NCBI GenBank assembly: GCA_035995285.1
Contig: DASYKO010000137.1
Coordinates: 1-61,451, forward strand
DNA: 61,451 bases
Direction of reading: 5' to 3'
From: UBA7672 sp035995285
Lineage (GTDB): Bacteria > Pseudomonadota > Alphaproteobacteria > Caulobacterales > Hyphomonadaceae
Shown here piece after piece: positions 42,973-53,013 of the stretch. The number at the start of each line of letters is the position of its first letter. Within the stretch, counting starts at the first letter, position 1. The position numbers and the translations under genes were made by a program. The notes below the pieces were generated by a model. That model was not told where the DNA came from. It saw only the letters and a list, made by a program, of their open reading frames with translations, and did no database searches.

Positions 42973-45900
42973 ATGTCGATGAAGGCGAGTATCTATCACC
43001 TGACCCACTACAAGTATGACCGTCCGGTCGCGCTGGGGCCGCAGATCATACGGCTGCGCCCTGCCCCGCATTCGCGCACGCGGGTGAACTCGCATTCGCT
43101 GAAGGTTGCGCCCGCCAAGCACTTCGTGAACCTGCAGCAGGACCCGTACGGGAACTACCTGGCGCGCTTTGTTTTCCCGGAGCCCGTGCGCGAGCTGAAG
43201 ATCGAGGTCGATCTCGTCGCCGACATGACGGTCTATAATCCGTTCGACTTCTTCGTGGAGGAGACGGCGGAGACGTGGCCGTTCGACTACCCCGAGGACA
43301 TCGCGGACGACCTGGCGATCTACCTGAAGCCCGAGCCGCTCGGGCCGCTGCTGAAGCAGTTCCTCGCCAAGGTTCCGAAGGACCGGCTGCGGACGGTGGA
43401 CTTCATCGTCATGCTGAATTCGATGGTGTCGAAAGACATCAACTACCTCATCCGCATGGAGCCCGGCGTGCAGACGCCGGAGGAGACGTTCGAGCGGGCG
43501 TCCGGCTCGTGCCGGGATTCGAGCTGGCTGCTGGTGAATGCGGCGCGGCATCTCGGCCTCGCTGCGCGGTTCGTGTCGGGCTACCTGATCCAGCTCAAGC
43601 CGGACCTCGTGGCGATCGACGGGCCGCCGGGGACGAGCGTGGATTTCACCGACCTGCATGCGTGGTGCGAGGTCTATCTGCCGGGCGCGGGATGGATCGG
43701 GCTTGATCCGACATCGGGGCTGCTGACGGGCGAGAGCCACATCCCGCTGGCGGCGACGCCGCACTATCGCAACGCCGCGCCGATCTCGGGCGGACTGACG
43801 GGCAATCCGCAGGTCGAGTTCGCGTTCGACATGAAGGTCACGCGGGTGGCAGAGCATCCGCGGATCACCAAGCCGTTCTCGGAGGAAAGCTGGGCCGCGC
43901 TCGATGCGTTGGGCGAGAAGGTCGACGCGGTGCTGAAGGACGGCGATGTGCGCCTGACGATGGGCGGAGAGCCGACGTTTGTCTCCATCGACGATTTCGA
44001 GGCGGCGGAATGGAATACGGGCGCGGATGGGCCGACCAAGCGGGCGCTGTCGGACAAGCTGATCCGGCGGCTGCGGGACAAGTTCGCGCCGGGTGGATTC
44101 CTGCACTACGGACAGGGCAAGTGGTATCCGGGCGAGACGCTGCCGCGGTGGACGTTCTCGCTCTACTGGCGGCGCGACGCCAAGCCGATCTGGAATGATC
44201 CGGCGCTGGTGGCAGAAGAAGGCGGAAATTCGGGCGCGACGAAGCAGCATGCCGAGGCGCTGCTGCAGACGATGGCGGACGAGCTGGGCGTCGGCGCGGA
44301 GATGGTGATCCCGGCTTACGAGGATCCTGCCAGCTGGATCCTGAAGGAAGGCAATCTGCCGGAGAATGTGACGCCGGAGAATTCGAAGCTGAAGGACCCG
44401 GAGGAGCGCAATCGCATCGCGAAAGTGTTCGGGCGCGGGCTGACCGAGCCTTCGGGCTATGTACTGCCGATCCAGCGCTGGCAAGCGAAGGCGACTGAGG
44501 GCAAGAAGCCGCCAACCAAAGCGGTAGGCAAGACCGGCACACCGGGCAATATCGAAACGCCGAAGCGCTGGAAGTCGGAGCGGTGGAAGCTGCGGCGCGG
44601 GCACATGTTCCTGGCGCCGGGAGACAGCGCGGTGGGATATCGCCTGCCGCTGGAGTCGCTGAAGTTCATCCCGCCGGAGCAGTATCCGTTTCTCCACCCC
44701 GCAGATCCGAGCGAAGAGCGCGGCCCCCTGCCGGACTACATGCCGGAACAGCGGGCGGCGCAGGCGCGCTCATCCTTCACCGCTTCCGAAGGCGGACAGC
44801 AGGAGCGGCAGGAGCAGTCGTTCGACGATGCTGTAGGCACCGTGCGGACGGCCATGTCGGTCGAGGCGCGTGACGGGCGGTTGTGCGTGTTCATGCCGCC
44901 GGTCGAGCGGATCGAGGACTATCTCGAGCTGGTTTCGGCGGCGGAGACGGCGGCGGCGGCGATCGGCATGCCCGTGCATATCGAGGGCTATGCTCCCCCA
45001 CACGATCCGCGGATGAACGTGATCAGGGTGGCGCCGGACCCGGGCGTGATCGAGGTCAACATCCATCCGGCATCGACCTGGCGTGAGTGCGTGGCGACGA
45101 CCGAGACGATTTACGAGGAGGCGCGTCAGTGCCGGCTCGGCTGCGACAAGTTCATGATCGATGGGCGGCACACGGGCACAGGCGGCGGCAACCACGTGGT
45201 CGTCGGCGGGGCGACGCCGATGGACTCGCCCTTCCTGCGGCGGCCAGACCTGCTGAAGAGCTTGCTGCTGCTGTGGCAGAGGCGGCCTTCAATCTCCTAT
45301 CTGTTCAGCGGCATGTTCATCGGGCCAACGTCTCAGGCGCCGCGGATCGATGAAGCGCGGCACGACAGTCTTTATGAGCTTGAGATCGCGCTGAGCCAGA
45401 TCAGTGCGCCGAGTGAAAAGACCACTCCACCGTGGCTGGTGGACCGGTTGCTGCGCAATCTGCTGATCGACGTCTCGGGCAACACGCACCGTACCGAGAT
45501 ATGCATCGACAAGCTGTTCTCGCCCGATGGGCCTACGGGGCGGCTGGGGCTGGTGGAGTTCCGCGGGTTCGAGATGCCGCCGGATCCGCGCATGAGCCTG
45601 GCGCAGCAGGTGCTGATCCGCGCGCTTATCGCTCGGCTGTGGCAATCGCCGCTTTCTGGCAACCCGGTGCGATGGGGCACGGCGCTGCATGACCGATTCA
45701 TGTTGCCGCATTTCGTTTGGGAGGATTTCCTGGACGTGCTGCGCGATCTCTCTGCGCATGGCTTCGAGCTGAGGCCGGAGTGGTATGAGGCGCAGGCCGA
45801 GTTCCGCTTCCCGTTCTGCGGCGAGGTGGAGGCCGAGGACGTGCACCTGGAAGTGCGGCAGGCGCTGGAGCCGTGGCATGTGCTGGGAGAAACGGGCGCG

Positions 45901-46353
45901 ATCGGCGGGACCGTGCGGTTTGCCGACAGTTCGGCGGAGCGCGTGCAGGTGAAGCTGACGGCCACGGACCCGGAGCGCTACACCGTCGCGTGCAACCGGC
46001 GGCGTGTGCCGCTAACCCATGTTGGAAACGGCGCCTCGATTGCGGGCGTTCGCTACAAGGCGTGGAAGCCGCCGCAGTCGCTGCACCCGGTTCTTCCGGT
46101 GAATGCGCCGCTGACCTTCGACATTTTCGACACCTGGACGGATCGAGCCATCGGCGGATGCGTTTACCACGTCGCGCACCCCGGGGGACGCAATTACGAG
46201 ACCTTCCCGGTGAATGGAAATGAGGCAGAGGCCCGGCGGCTGGCGCGCTTCCAGCCCCATGGCCATACTCCCGGAATGTACCAGCTTGCCCCCGAGTCGC
46301 CCCACAAGGAGTTTCCTTTCACGCTGGACCTTCGGCGGCCGCCCGGAATCTGA
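42973..46353 (+). CDS. Transglutaminase-like / DUF2126 protein
   Basis: A 1126-residue cytoplasmic protein. The N-terminal half is a transglutaminase-type cysteine peptidase fold. IYHLTHYKYDRPVALGPQIIRLRP opens the beta domain, the catalytic Cys is in ASGSCRDSSWLLVNAARHLG, His in DLHAWCEVYLPGAGW and Asp in GLDPTSG. From about residue 320 it has the DUF2126 region (VRLTMGGEPTFVSIDDFEAAEWNT, HTGTGGGNHVVVGGATPMDSPFLRRPDLL). In family studies this pairing occurs with permuted ATP-grasp and alpha-E genes, as here, and is predicted to make and cleave peptide tags. ATG 42973 matches the family start; earlier in-frame sequence does not. Confidence 0.88.
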   Translation: MSMKASIYHLTHYKYDRPVALGPQIIRLRPAPHSRTRVNSHSLKVAPAKHFVNLQQDPYGNYLARFVFPEPVRELKIEVDLVADMTVYNPFDFFVEETAETWPFDYPEDIADDLAIYLKPEPLGPLLKQFLAKVPKDRLRTVDFIVMLNSMVSKDINYLIRMEPGVQTPEETFERASGSCRDSSWLLVNAARHLGLAARFVSGYLIQLKPDLVAIDGPPGTSVDFTDLHAWCEVYLPGAGWIGLDPTSGLLTGESHIPLAATPHYRNAAPISGGLTGNPQVEFAFDMKVTRVAEHPRITKPFSEESWAALDALGEKVDAVLKDGDVRLTMGGEPTFVSIDDFEAAEWNTGADGPTKRALSDKLIRRLRDKFAPGGFLHYGQGKWYPGETLPRWTFSLYWRRDAKPIWNDPALVAEEGGNSGATKQHAEALLQTMADELGVGAEMVIPAYEDPASWILKEGNLPENVTPENSKLKDPEERNRIAKVFGRGLTEPSGYVLPIQRWQAKATEGKKPPTKAVGKTGTPGNIETPKRWKSERWKLRRGHMFLAPGDSAVGYRLPLESLKFIPPEQYPFLHPADPSEERGPLPDYMPEQRAAQARSSFTASEGGQQERQEQSFDDAVGTVRTAMSVEARDGRLCVFMPPVERIEDYLELVSAAETAAAAIGMPVHIEGYAPPHDPRMNVIRVAPDPGVIEVNIHPASTWRECVATTETIYEEARQCRLGCDKFMIDGRHTGTGGGNHVVVGGATPMDSPFLRRPDLLKSLLLLWQRRPSISYLFSGMFIGPTSQAPRIDEARHDSLYELEIALSQISAPSEKTTPPWLVDRLLRNLLIDVSGNTHRTEICIDKLFSPDGPTGRLGLVEFRGFEMPPDPRMSLAQQVLIRALIARLWQSPLSGNPVRWGTALHDRFMLPHFVWEDFLDVLRDLSAHGFELRPEWYEAQAEFRFPFCGEVEAEDVHLEVRQALEPWHVLGETGAIGGTVRFADSSAERVQVKLTATDPERYTVACNRRRVPLTHVGNGASIAGVRYKAWKPPQSLHPVLPVNAPLTFDIFDTWTDRAIGGCVYHVAHPGGRNYETFPVNGNEAEARRLARFQPHGHTPGMYQLAPESPHKEFPFTLDLRRPPGI

Positions 46354-46444
46354 CTTTGGAGAATCTAGGGTTCCAGACCGGCTGCATCGTCTGGTATTCG
46401 ACGATCCGGAAAGTCCGCCCGCAGCAGAGTACAGGCCAGAAGAC

Positions 46445-48844
46445 GTGTCCGCGACGAGCCAGCCGCAGTCCGATCCCGCCGCCAGCCTTCTGGCGGACTA
46501 CAGGCCCCTGCCCGGCATTGCAGACGAACTGATCGACGCGCAGGGCAATCTGCGGCCGGTCTGGCGTTCGTTCATTGCCGGCATTGGCGGGATGTCCGCG
46601 GAGGAACTGCAGAGGCGCTTCGAGACGGGCGACCAGTATCTGCGCGATGCGGGCGTGTTCTTCCGCCAGTACGAAGAGACAGGCTCGAGCGACCGGTCGT
46701 GGCCGCTGAGCCATATTCCCGTGCTAATCCACGAGAGCGAGTGGGCGACCATATCGGACGGGCTGATTCAGCGCGCGGAACTGCTCGAGAGCGTGTGCGC
46801 TGATCTCTACGGCGAGGCGCGGCTGGTGCAGGAGGGTCACCTACCGGCGAACCTGATCGCCATGTCGCCGGAATGGCTGCGACCTATGGTGGGCGTGCGG
46901 CCGCGGTCGGGCCACTTCCTCAATTTCATCGCCTTTGAGATCGGGCGCGGTCCCGACGGGCAATGGTGGGTGTTGGGCGATCGGGTGCAGGCGCCTTCGG
47001 GCGCGGGTTTTGCGCTTGAGAACCGGATCGCGACGACGCGGGTGTTTCCGGATCTCTATGCATCTTCGAATGTGCATCGCCTTGCAGGTTTCTTCCGCGC
47101 TTTCCGCGATGCGCTGCACGACCTGCGCGGGGACAGCGATAGCCGCGTTGGCATTCTCACACCCGGGCGCCTGAACGACACGTATTTCGAGCATGCCTAC
47201 ATCGCCCGCTATCTCGGCTTCATGCTGCTGGAAGGGGAGGACCTGACGGTCGAGAATGGACGGGTCATGGTTCGCACGATTGCAGGTTTGTCGCCGGTCA
47301 GCGTGCTGTGGCGGAGGATCGATGCGAGCTTCGCCGATCCGCTGGAGCTGAACGAGAATTCGCGGCTGGGCACGCCGGGGCTGGTGGAGGCGATCCGGCG
47401 CGGCAAGCTGGCCATGGTCAACGCGCTGGGATCGGGGATCCTGGAAATGCGGGCGTTGCTCGCCTTCCTGCCGCGCATCTCTCAAGCGCTGCTGCAGGAG
47501 CCGTTGAAGCTTCCCAACATTGCCACCTGGTGGTGCGGCCAGGAGACGGAGCGCAATCATGTCCGCGCCAACGCCCACCGCATGATGATCGCCTCGGCGC
47601 TGTCGACCCGCATGCCGTTCGATCCGGAGGGATCGACGATGCTGGGCAGTAACCTGCAGAGCGAGCCGGGCGGACTTGTCGACGTGCTGCTCGACAAGGA
47701 AGCGGAACTGCTGGTGGGACAGGAGGCCGTCACGCTTTCGACGTCTCCGGCGTGGATCGACGGCAAGCTGACGCCGCGCCCGATGTCGCTGCGCGTCTTC
47801 CTCGCGCGGACGTCGCGTGGCTGGCGCGTGATGCCGGGCGGCTATGGCCGGATCGGACGCACACAGGATGCATCGGCGATTGCGCTGCAGCGCGGCGGGT
47901 CGGTGTCGGATGTCTGGGTGGTGTCGGACAAGCCGGTTCGGAACGAGACCATGCTGCCCTCGCCGACCTCGCCCTATGTGCGCTCGCAATTGCCGGACCT
48001 GCCGAGCCGGGCTGCCGACAATCTGTTCTGGATGGGCCGCTATGTGGAACGGGCCGAGGGCCTGATCCGGCTGTTGCGCTCGATCCATGTGCGCATCGCC
48101 GAGGCCGGCCATGCCGACACGCCGCTGATCGAGCATGCGCGCGCCTATCCCGGGTTCTTCGGCTTTGATCCCGCCACGGGCGCTCCGCAGGATCTGCTCG
48201 ACGCCTTGGCGTCAGCGACGGCCAGCGCCTCCGTGGTGCGCGACAGGTTCTCGGTCGATGGCTGGACGGCGCTGAACGATCTCTCTTCGGCGGGGCGCAC
48301 GTTGAGCGCTTTGACGCCGGGCGACGCCTCGACGCGGGCGCTGGGCGGACTGTTGCGGCAGATCACCGGCTTCTCCGGCCTGGTGCATGACAACATGTAT
48401 CGCTTTGCCGGTTGGCGCTTCCTTTCGATCGGGCGATCACTGGAGCGCGCCTCGGCGATGGCGCAGCTTCTCGCACACTTTGCGGCGCCGGATTCACCGG
48501 ATGGGGCGCTCGACCTTGTCGTGGAGGTGGGCGACAGCGTACTGTCGCACCGCAGGCTCTATGCCGTGGCGACGACGCGCCCGACGGTGATCGATTTGCT
48601 GGCCTGCGACGCCAACAACCCGCGTTCGATCCACTATCATCTCGCGGAGATCGACGCCCAGGTCGGCTTCCTGCCTGGGGCGAAGGATGGCAATCAGCTG
48701 TCCACGCTTGCCTCAACGACCTTCAAGATGCGCGCGGACCTCGCGGTGAAGCGGCCGGAACAGCTGGACTCGGCGGCGTTGCTGCAGACCGGCCTGGACA
48801 TTGGCGCACTGTCGGAACTTCTCACCAACACCTATCTGCGCTGA
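46445..48844 (+). CDS. Circularly permuted ATP-grasp ligase fused to an alpha-E (DUF403) domain
   Basis: About 799 residues. The first 490 or so are the permuted ATP-grasp domain: VLIHESEWATISDGLIQRAELLESVCADLYGE, RVGILTPGRLNDTYFEHAYIARYLGFMLLEGEDL and NALGSGILEM are visible. The rest is the all-helical alpha-E domain (RAADNLFWMGRYVERAEGLIRLLRS). In many genomes the two halves are separate genes. The start is uncertain: the frame stays open back to 46214, inside the upstream gene. GTG at 46445 is the first plausible start after that gene ends and leaves the conserved part whole. It is predicted to form an amide bond on an unknown peptide or small molecule. Confidence 0.82.
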   Translation: MSATSQPQSDPAASLLADYRPLPGIADELIDAQGNLRPVWRSFIAGIGGMSAEELQRRFETGDQYLRDAGVFFRQYEETGSSDRSWPLSHIPVLIHESEWATISDGLIQRAELLESVCADLYGEARLVQEGHLPANLIAMSPEWLRPMVGVRPRSGHFLNFIAFEIGRGPDGQWWVLGDRVQAPSGAGFALENRIATTRVFPDLYASSNVHRLAGFFRAFRDALHDLRGDSDSRVGILTPGRLNDTYFEHAYIARYLGFMLLEGEDLTVENGRVMVRTIAGLSPVSVLWRRIDASFADPLELNENSRLGTPGLVEAIRRGKLAMVNALGSGILEMRALLAFLPRISQALLQEPLKLPNIATWWCGQETERNHVRANAHRMMIASALSTRMPFDPEGSTMLGSNLQSEPGGLVDVLLDKEAELLVGQEAVTLSTSPAWIDGKLTPRPMSLRVFLARTSRGWRVMPGGYGRIGRTQDASAIALQRGGSVSDVWVVSDKPVRNETMLPSPTSPYVRSQLPDLPSRAADNLFWMGRYVERAEGLIRLLRSIHVRIAEAGHADTPLIEHARAYPGFFGFDPATGAPQDLLDALASATASASVVRDRFSVDGWTALNDLSSAGRTLSALTPGDASTRALGGLLRQITGFSGLVHDNMYRFAGWRFLSIGRSLERASAMAQLLAHFAAPDSPDGALDLVVEVGDSVLSHRRLYAVATTRPTVIDLLACDANNPRSIHYHLAEIDAQVGFLPGAKDGNQLSTLASTTFKMRADLAVKRPEQLDSAALLQTGLDIGALSELLTNTYLR

Positions 48845-48848
48845 CCCC

Positions 48849-49727
48849 ATGCTCTACGACATCGGCCTGCGCATCACCTATTCCTACGCCACTCCGGCGG
48901 GCGGAGGGCGGCACATTCTCTACATGACGCCGGCCGATTTGCCGGGGCAGCAGCGCGCGATCACATCGCTGCTGAAGATCACGCCGGCGCCGGACGAGCG
49001 CATCGCCCGCACCGATTTCTACGGCAACACCCTGGTCGAAGCAGTCTTCCGGGCGCCGCACGCCAATATCGAGTTCAAGTTGCGAGCGCGCGTGGAGAGG
49101 CAGGCTTGGGGGCGGCCCAACGACCGCTCTCCGCCGTTGGAGGGGTTGGCGCGCGAGATGGTCGCCATGAAGTCGCTGGCGCCGGATGCGCCGCATCATT
49201 TCATGGGCGACAGCCCGCGCATACGCGTGGCACTGGAATTCGGCGCCTATGCACGCGCGCAGCTGGCGCAGGGCATGACGGTGCTCGCCGCCGTTGAGGC
49301 CATCGGCAGGGCCATCGACCGCGATATGAAATTTGATCCGGACGCAACCGATGCGCACACGCCTCCGGAAGAGGCCTTTGCGGCGCGCCATGGCGTTTGC
49401 CAGGACTTCAGCCACATCATGATCGGATGCCTGAGGGCGATCGGCGTGCCGGCCGGCTATGTCTCTGGATTCCTGCGCACTAATCCGCCGCCGGGCCAGC
49501 CGAGGCTGGAGGGGGCGGACGCGATGCATGCGTGGGTGCGCGCATGGTGCGGGGCGCAGGTGGGATGGGTCGAGTACGACCCCACCAACGGGATCTTCGC
49601 AGGACCTGACCACATCGTGGTCGCTTATGGCCGTGACTATGGCGACGTCGCCCCCGTGCGCGGCGTCGTGCGTATTTCGGGCGGGCAGACAAGCACGCAG
49701 GCTGTGGACGTCGTGCCCCTGCCCTAG
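48849..49727 (+). CDS. Transglutaminase-family protein
   Basis: A 292-residue protein with the bacterial transglutaminase N-terminal beta region (GLRITYSYATPAGGGRHILYMTP). The catalytic triad is visible as Cys in ARHGVCQDFSHIMIGCLRAIG, His in ADAMHAWVRAWC and Asp in VEYDPTNG. No signal peptide. The ATG is four bases after the previous stop, so it is the third gene of the amidoligase operon. It may act as the hydrolase or transpeptidase that reverses or trims the product of the ATP-grasp partner (inference from the known gene association). Confidence 0.88.
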   Translation: MLYDIGLRITYSYATPAGGGRHILYMTPADLPGQQRAITSLLKITPAPDERIARTDFYGNTLVEAVFRAPHANIEFKLRARVERQAWGRPNDRSPPLEGLAREMVAMKSLAPDAPHHFMGDSPRIRVALEFGAYARAQLAQGMTVLAAVEAIGRAIDRDMKFDPDATDAHTPPEEAFAARHGVCQDFSHIMIGCLRAIGVPAGYVSGFLRTNPPPGQPRLEGADAMHAWVRAWCGAQVGWVEYDPTNGIFAGPDHIVVAYGRDYGDVAPVRGVVRISGGQTSTQAVDVVPLP

Positions 49728-49737
49728 CCGCGTACGC

Positions 49738-50826
<1,089 letters not shown>

Positions 50827-50841
50827 TTTGGCTCGCCTTTT

Positions 50842-51633
50842 CTAGTTGCTCAGGAACTCGACGAGAGTCGAGTTGAAGACCTCCGGGTCCGTCACGCTCA
50901 TCGCGTGGCCGCCCCAGGGGGTGATGTCGAGCGTGGCATTGGGCAGGCGCTCCGCCAAGCGCTTCGAGCAAGTTACCGGAACCAGCATGTCGTCGACGGA
51001 CGCACTGACAAGCACCGGCGCCGCTATTTTCGGCAGCTTTGCGTCAATGTCGAAGGCCAGCAGCGCGTCGATCCTCTCCAGCATGACATCGACGCTGGGG
51101 AAGCCCTTCACCATACGCTCTTCTTCCGCGTCCAGCCGGGCGGTGTTTTCCGAGATCCAGGCAGCGGGGTAGAGAAAGATCGGCTGGGCGCGGACATAGG
51201 CCCGCTTGCCGGATTTCCTGAGAAGCGCAATGCGCGACTCGAAGCAGCGCGCGATGTGCGGATCGGGTTTCGACCAGCCATTGACGACGACAAGCTTGCC
51301 GATGCGCTTGGGACTCTTCAGTGCGAGGGCCAGTCCTGCGAGGCCGCCGGCGGCATGGCCGACGATGTGCGCCTGTTTCACCTTCGCCGCATCCATCACG
51401 ATGCGCATGTCCGCCGCCATTGCGTCGACGGAATGCGGTTCGGTCAGTTCGCGGACTGAGCGCCCTGTGCCGCGGTGGTCGTAGAGGAGGACGCTGAAGC
51501 GTTTCTTTAGGGCCTCGAGCTGTGGCGCCCAGAAGCTGGCCGAGCCGCCGAGGCCGGAGGAGAGCAGCACGGTCGCGGCGCCGGATGGGCCGGGCTGCAA
51601 CTCGTACCAGAGTCCGTCGGTGGTCGCCGGCAT
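50842..51633 (-). CDS. rutD: Aminoacrylate hydrolase RutD
   Basis: A 263-residue alpha/beta hydrolase with LLSSGLGGSASFWAPQLEALKKRFSVLLYDHRGTGRS (oxyanion region), the nucleophile-elbow region AHIVGHAAGGLAGLALAL and a C-terminal TPWGGHAMSVTDPEVFN bearing the His. The elbow reads G-H-A-A-G, with Ala in place of the usual Ser or Cys; this is also the known state in some RutD proteins, whose role may be to speed a spontaneous step. It follows rutC with no gap. Confidence 0.9.
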   Translation of the reverse strand: MPATTDGLWYELQPGPSGAATVLLSSGLGGSASFWAPQLEALKKRFSVLLYDHRGTGRSVRELTEPHSVDAMAADMRIVMDAAKVKQAHIVGHAAGGLAGLALALKSPKRIGKLVVVNGWSKPDPHIARCFESRIALLRKSGKRAYVRAQPIFLYPAAWISENTARLDAEEERMVKGFPSVDVMLERIDALLAFDIDAKLPKIAAPVLVSASVDDMLVPVTCSKRLAERLPNATLDITPWGGHAMSVTDPEVFNSTLVEFLSN

Positions 51634-52023
51634 CTACTTCTTGCCGATATGCGCAATCGAGCCGATCTCAACCAGTGCATCGGGCCGCACGAGGCCGCAG
51701 ACGATGCACCAGCGGGCGGGCTTGTCTCCGGGGAAATACTCCGCATAGACCTTGTTCATGGCGGCGTAGTCGTCCCATGACTTCAGCATGATGTTGTTCA
51801 TGGTGACGTCGGCCATCGTGCCGCCTGCCGTCTCGATGACGGACTTGATCACCTCTAGAATGTGCTTCGTCTGCGCGGCGGCATCACCGGGAAACACGAT
51901 CTTGTTGTCCTTGTCGAAGGCCAGCGTGCCCGAGACATAGACGATCCCGTCCGCCACCGTGCCCGGCGAGAACGGCGCGATCGGCGTATGCGTGCCGGGC
52001 GGCAGGATGACTTTCTTGGGCAT
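51634..52023 (-). CDS. rutC: Aminoacrylate peracid reductase / deaminase RutC (RidA family)
   Basis: A 129-residue YjgF/RidA-like protein. It has VILPPGTHTPIAPFSPGTVADGIVYVSGTLAFD, HILEVIKSVIETAGGTMADVTMNNIMLKSWDDYAAMNKVYAEYF and PARWCIVCGLVRPDALVEIGSIAHI. The Arg and Glu of the RidA binding pocket appear kept. It acts after RutB on aminoacrylate. ATG at 52023 gives the family N terminus MPKKVILPPG. A hairpin separates it from the EF-G-like gene upstream. Confidence 0.92.
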   Translation of the reverse strand: MPKKVILPPGTHTPIAPFSPGTVADGIVYVSGTLAFDKDNKIVFPGDAAAQTKHILEVIKSVIETAGGTMADVTMNNIMLKSWDDYAAMNKVYAEYFPGDKPARWCIVCGLVRPDALVEIGSIAHIGKK

Positions 52024-52086
52024 AGGCAAGCTCCTCGATTTGCGCTCAGACTGAGCCGAGTTGGCCCAGCGCTCAATCAAAATCCA

Positions 52087-52109
52087 GCGGCGGGGCGAAT
52101 TCCCGCCGC
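52087..52109 (-). terminator. Hairpin between the EF-G-like gene and rutC
   Basis: GCGGCGGG (52087-52094) pairs perfectly with CCCGCCGC (52102-52109) across a 7-base loop. On the minus strand it begins right after the TAG of the EF-G-like gene and is followed by TGGATTTTGATTG, a weak T-rich stretch. It could end transcription partially or protect the transcript end, giving lower or separate expression of rutC-rutD-rutA. Confidence 0.5.
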
Positions 52110-53009
52110 CTAGCCCCGCTTTGCGGCGGCAGGGGAAAAGTTGTCAGGCCGGTTGGCGGCGGGGACCTCCTCAAGGCCGGCCAGTTTCCAGCTGTAGGTC
52201 GCCCGCCCCCGCGTGAGCGAGACGAGGCTCGCCTCGTAGCCAAGCATGTTCGCCAGCGGCGCAAAGCCGTAGATGGCGGCAACGCCGGGGCTCGCCTCCT
52301 TCAGCGTATTCACGCCGCGGCGTGACTTGAAGTCGCTGACAACGGCGCCAACGAGGGCCTGGGGCGTGGTGATGTCGACTTCGAGATAGGGCTCCAGCAA
52401 TATGACAGCTTCTGCCGGGACCGCCTCGCGGAAGACCGCACGTGCTGCGATCTCGAAGGCAAGAGGGCTGGAATCCACATCGTGATGGGTGCCGTCGACC
52501 AGCGTGGCGTGGCAGGCGACAATGGGAAAGCCGGTCAGCGACCCGCCGCCGATGACGGCACGAAAACCCTTCTCGATCGCAGGCAGGTATTCTGCCGGAA
52601 TGGGTGAGCTTTCCGCGACGCTGAACGTGTTGCTCATGCTGCGTGCGTTCGGCTCGAAGCGCATCCGCACGCGGGCAAAATCTCCCTTCGGACCGACAAC
52701 TCTCTTGTGCGTGTGGTCCGCTTCGACTGGCGCGGAGAGAATCTCACGATAGGCAACCTGTGGGGCGCCGACATTCATCGCGATGCCTGCGGCACGGAGC
52801 GTCTCGATGGCGCCGTCGAGTTGCGCTTCGCTTGCGGCGCCGAGGACGACCAGTCCGCTTTCCGGATCGTCCGAGACGTGCGCAGGGCCGAGAGCTTTGC
52901 CGCCGTGCAGCAGCTGCGCTAACTTCTGCCTGTCGCCTGCCGACGTCGGCTCGACGACGACGCCAAGCGCCAGATAGTCCCGCGGCAGAGGGCGAAGATT
53001 GAGCGGCAC
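52110..53009 (-). CDS. Stand-alone EF-G domain III-V protein inside the rut operon
   Basis: A 299-residue protein aligning with the C-terminal part of elongation factor G. Domain III starts PRDYLALGVVVEPTSAGDRQKL. The domain III/IV junction is GAPQVAYREILS. Domain IV is FSVAESSPIPAEYLPAIEKGFRAVI and DGTHHDVDSSPLAFEIAARAVF, with its tip motif HDVDSS. The domain V start is LLEPYLEVDITTPQALVGAVVSDFKSRRG, and the end is FGYEASLVSLTRGRATYS-like (MLGYEASLVSLTRGRATYSW). The GTPase domain and domain II are absent. The GTG at 53009 is five bases after the rutB stop, so it is not a chance deletion product of a neighbouring full gene. I know of no role for such a fragment in pyrimidine degradation; ribosome binding or a mimicry role is possible. 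Confidence 0.85.
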   Translation of the reverse strand: MPLNLRPLPRDYLALGVVVEPTSAGDRQKLAQLLHGGKALGPAHVSDDPESGLVVLGAASEAQLDGAIETLRAAGIAMNVGAPQVAYREILSAPVEADHTHKRVVGPKGDFARVRMRFEPNARSMSNTFSVAESSPIPAEYLPAIEKGFRAVIGGGSLTGFPIVACHATLVDGTHHDVDSSPLAFEIAARAVFREAVPAEAVILLEPYLEVDITTPQALVGAVVSDFKSRRGVNTLKEASPGVAAIYGFAPLANMLGYEASLVSLTRGRATYSWKLAGLEEVPAANRPDNFSPAAAKRG

Positions 53010-53013
53010 GCGC

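Noticed and set aside
42835..44697. A 620-residue open frame on the minus strand
   Set aside because: It lies wholly opposite the conserved DUF2126 gene, is extremely Arg-rich, and is the usual antisense frame of GC-rich coding sequence.
46214..46444. N-terminal extension of the ATP-grasp protein
   Set aside because: The first part overlaps the end of the upstream conserved gene by 140 bases, and the extension shows no family similarity.
46841..48136. A 431-residue minus-strand frame
   Set aside because: Antisense to the ATP-grasp gene, with biased His/Arg/Ala composition and no start signal.
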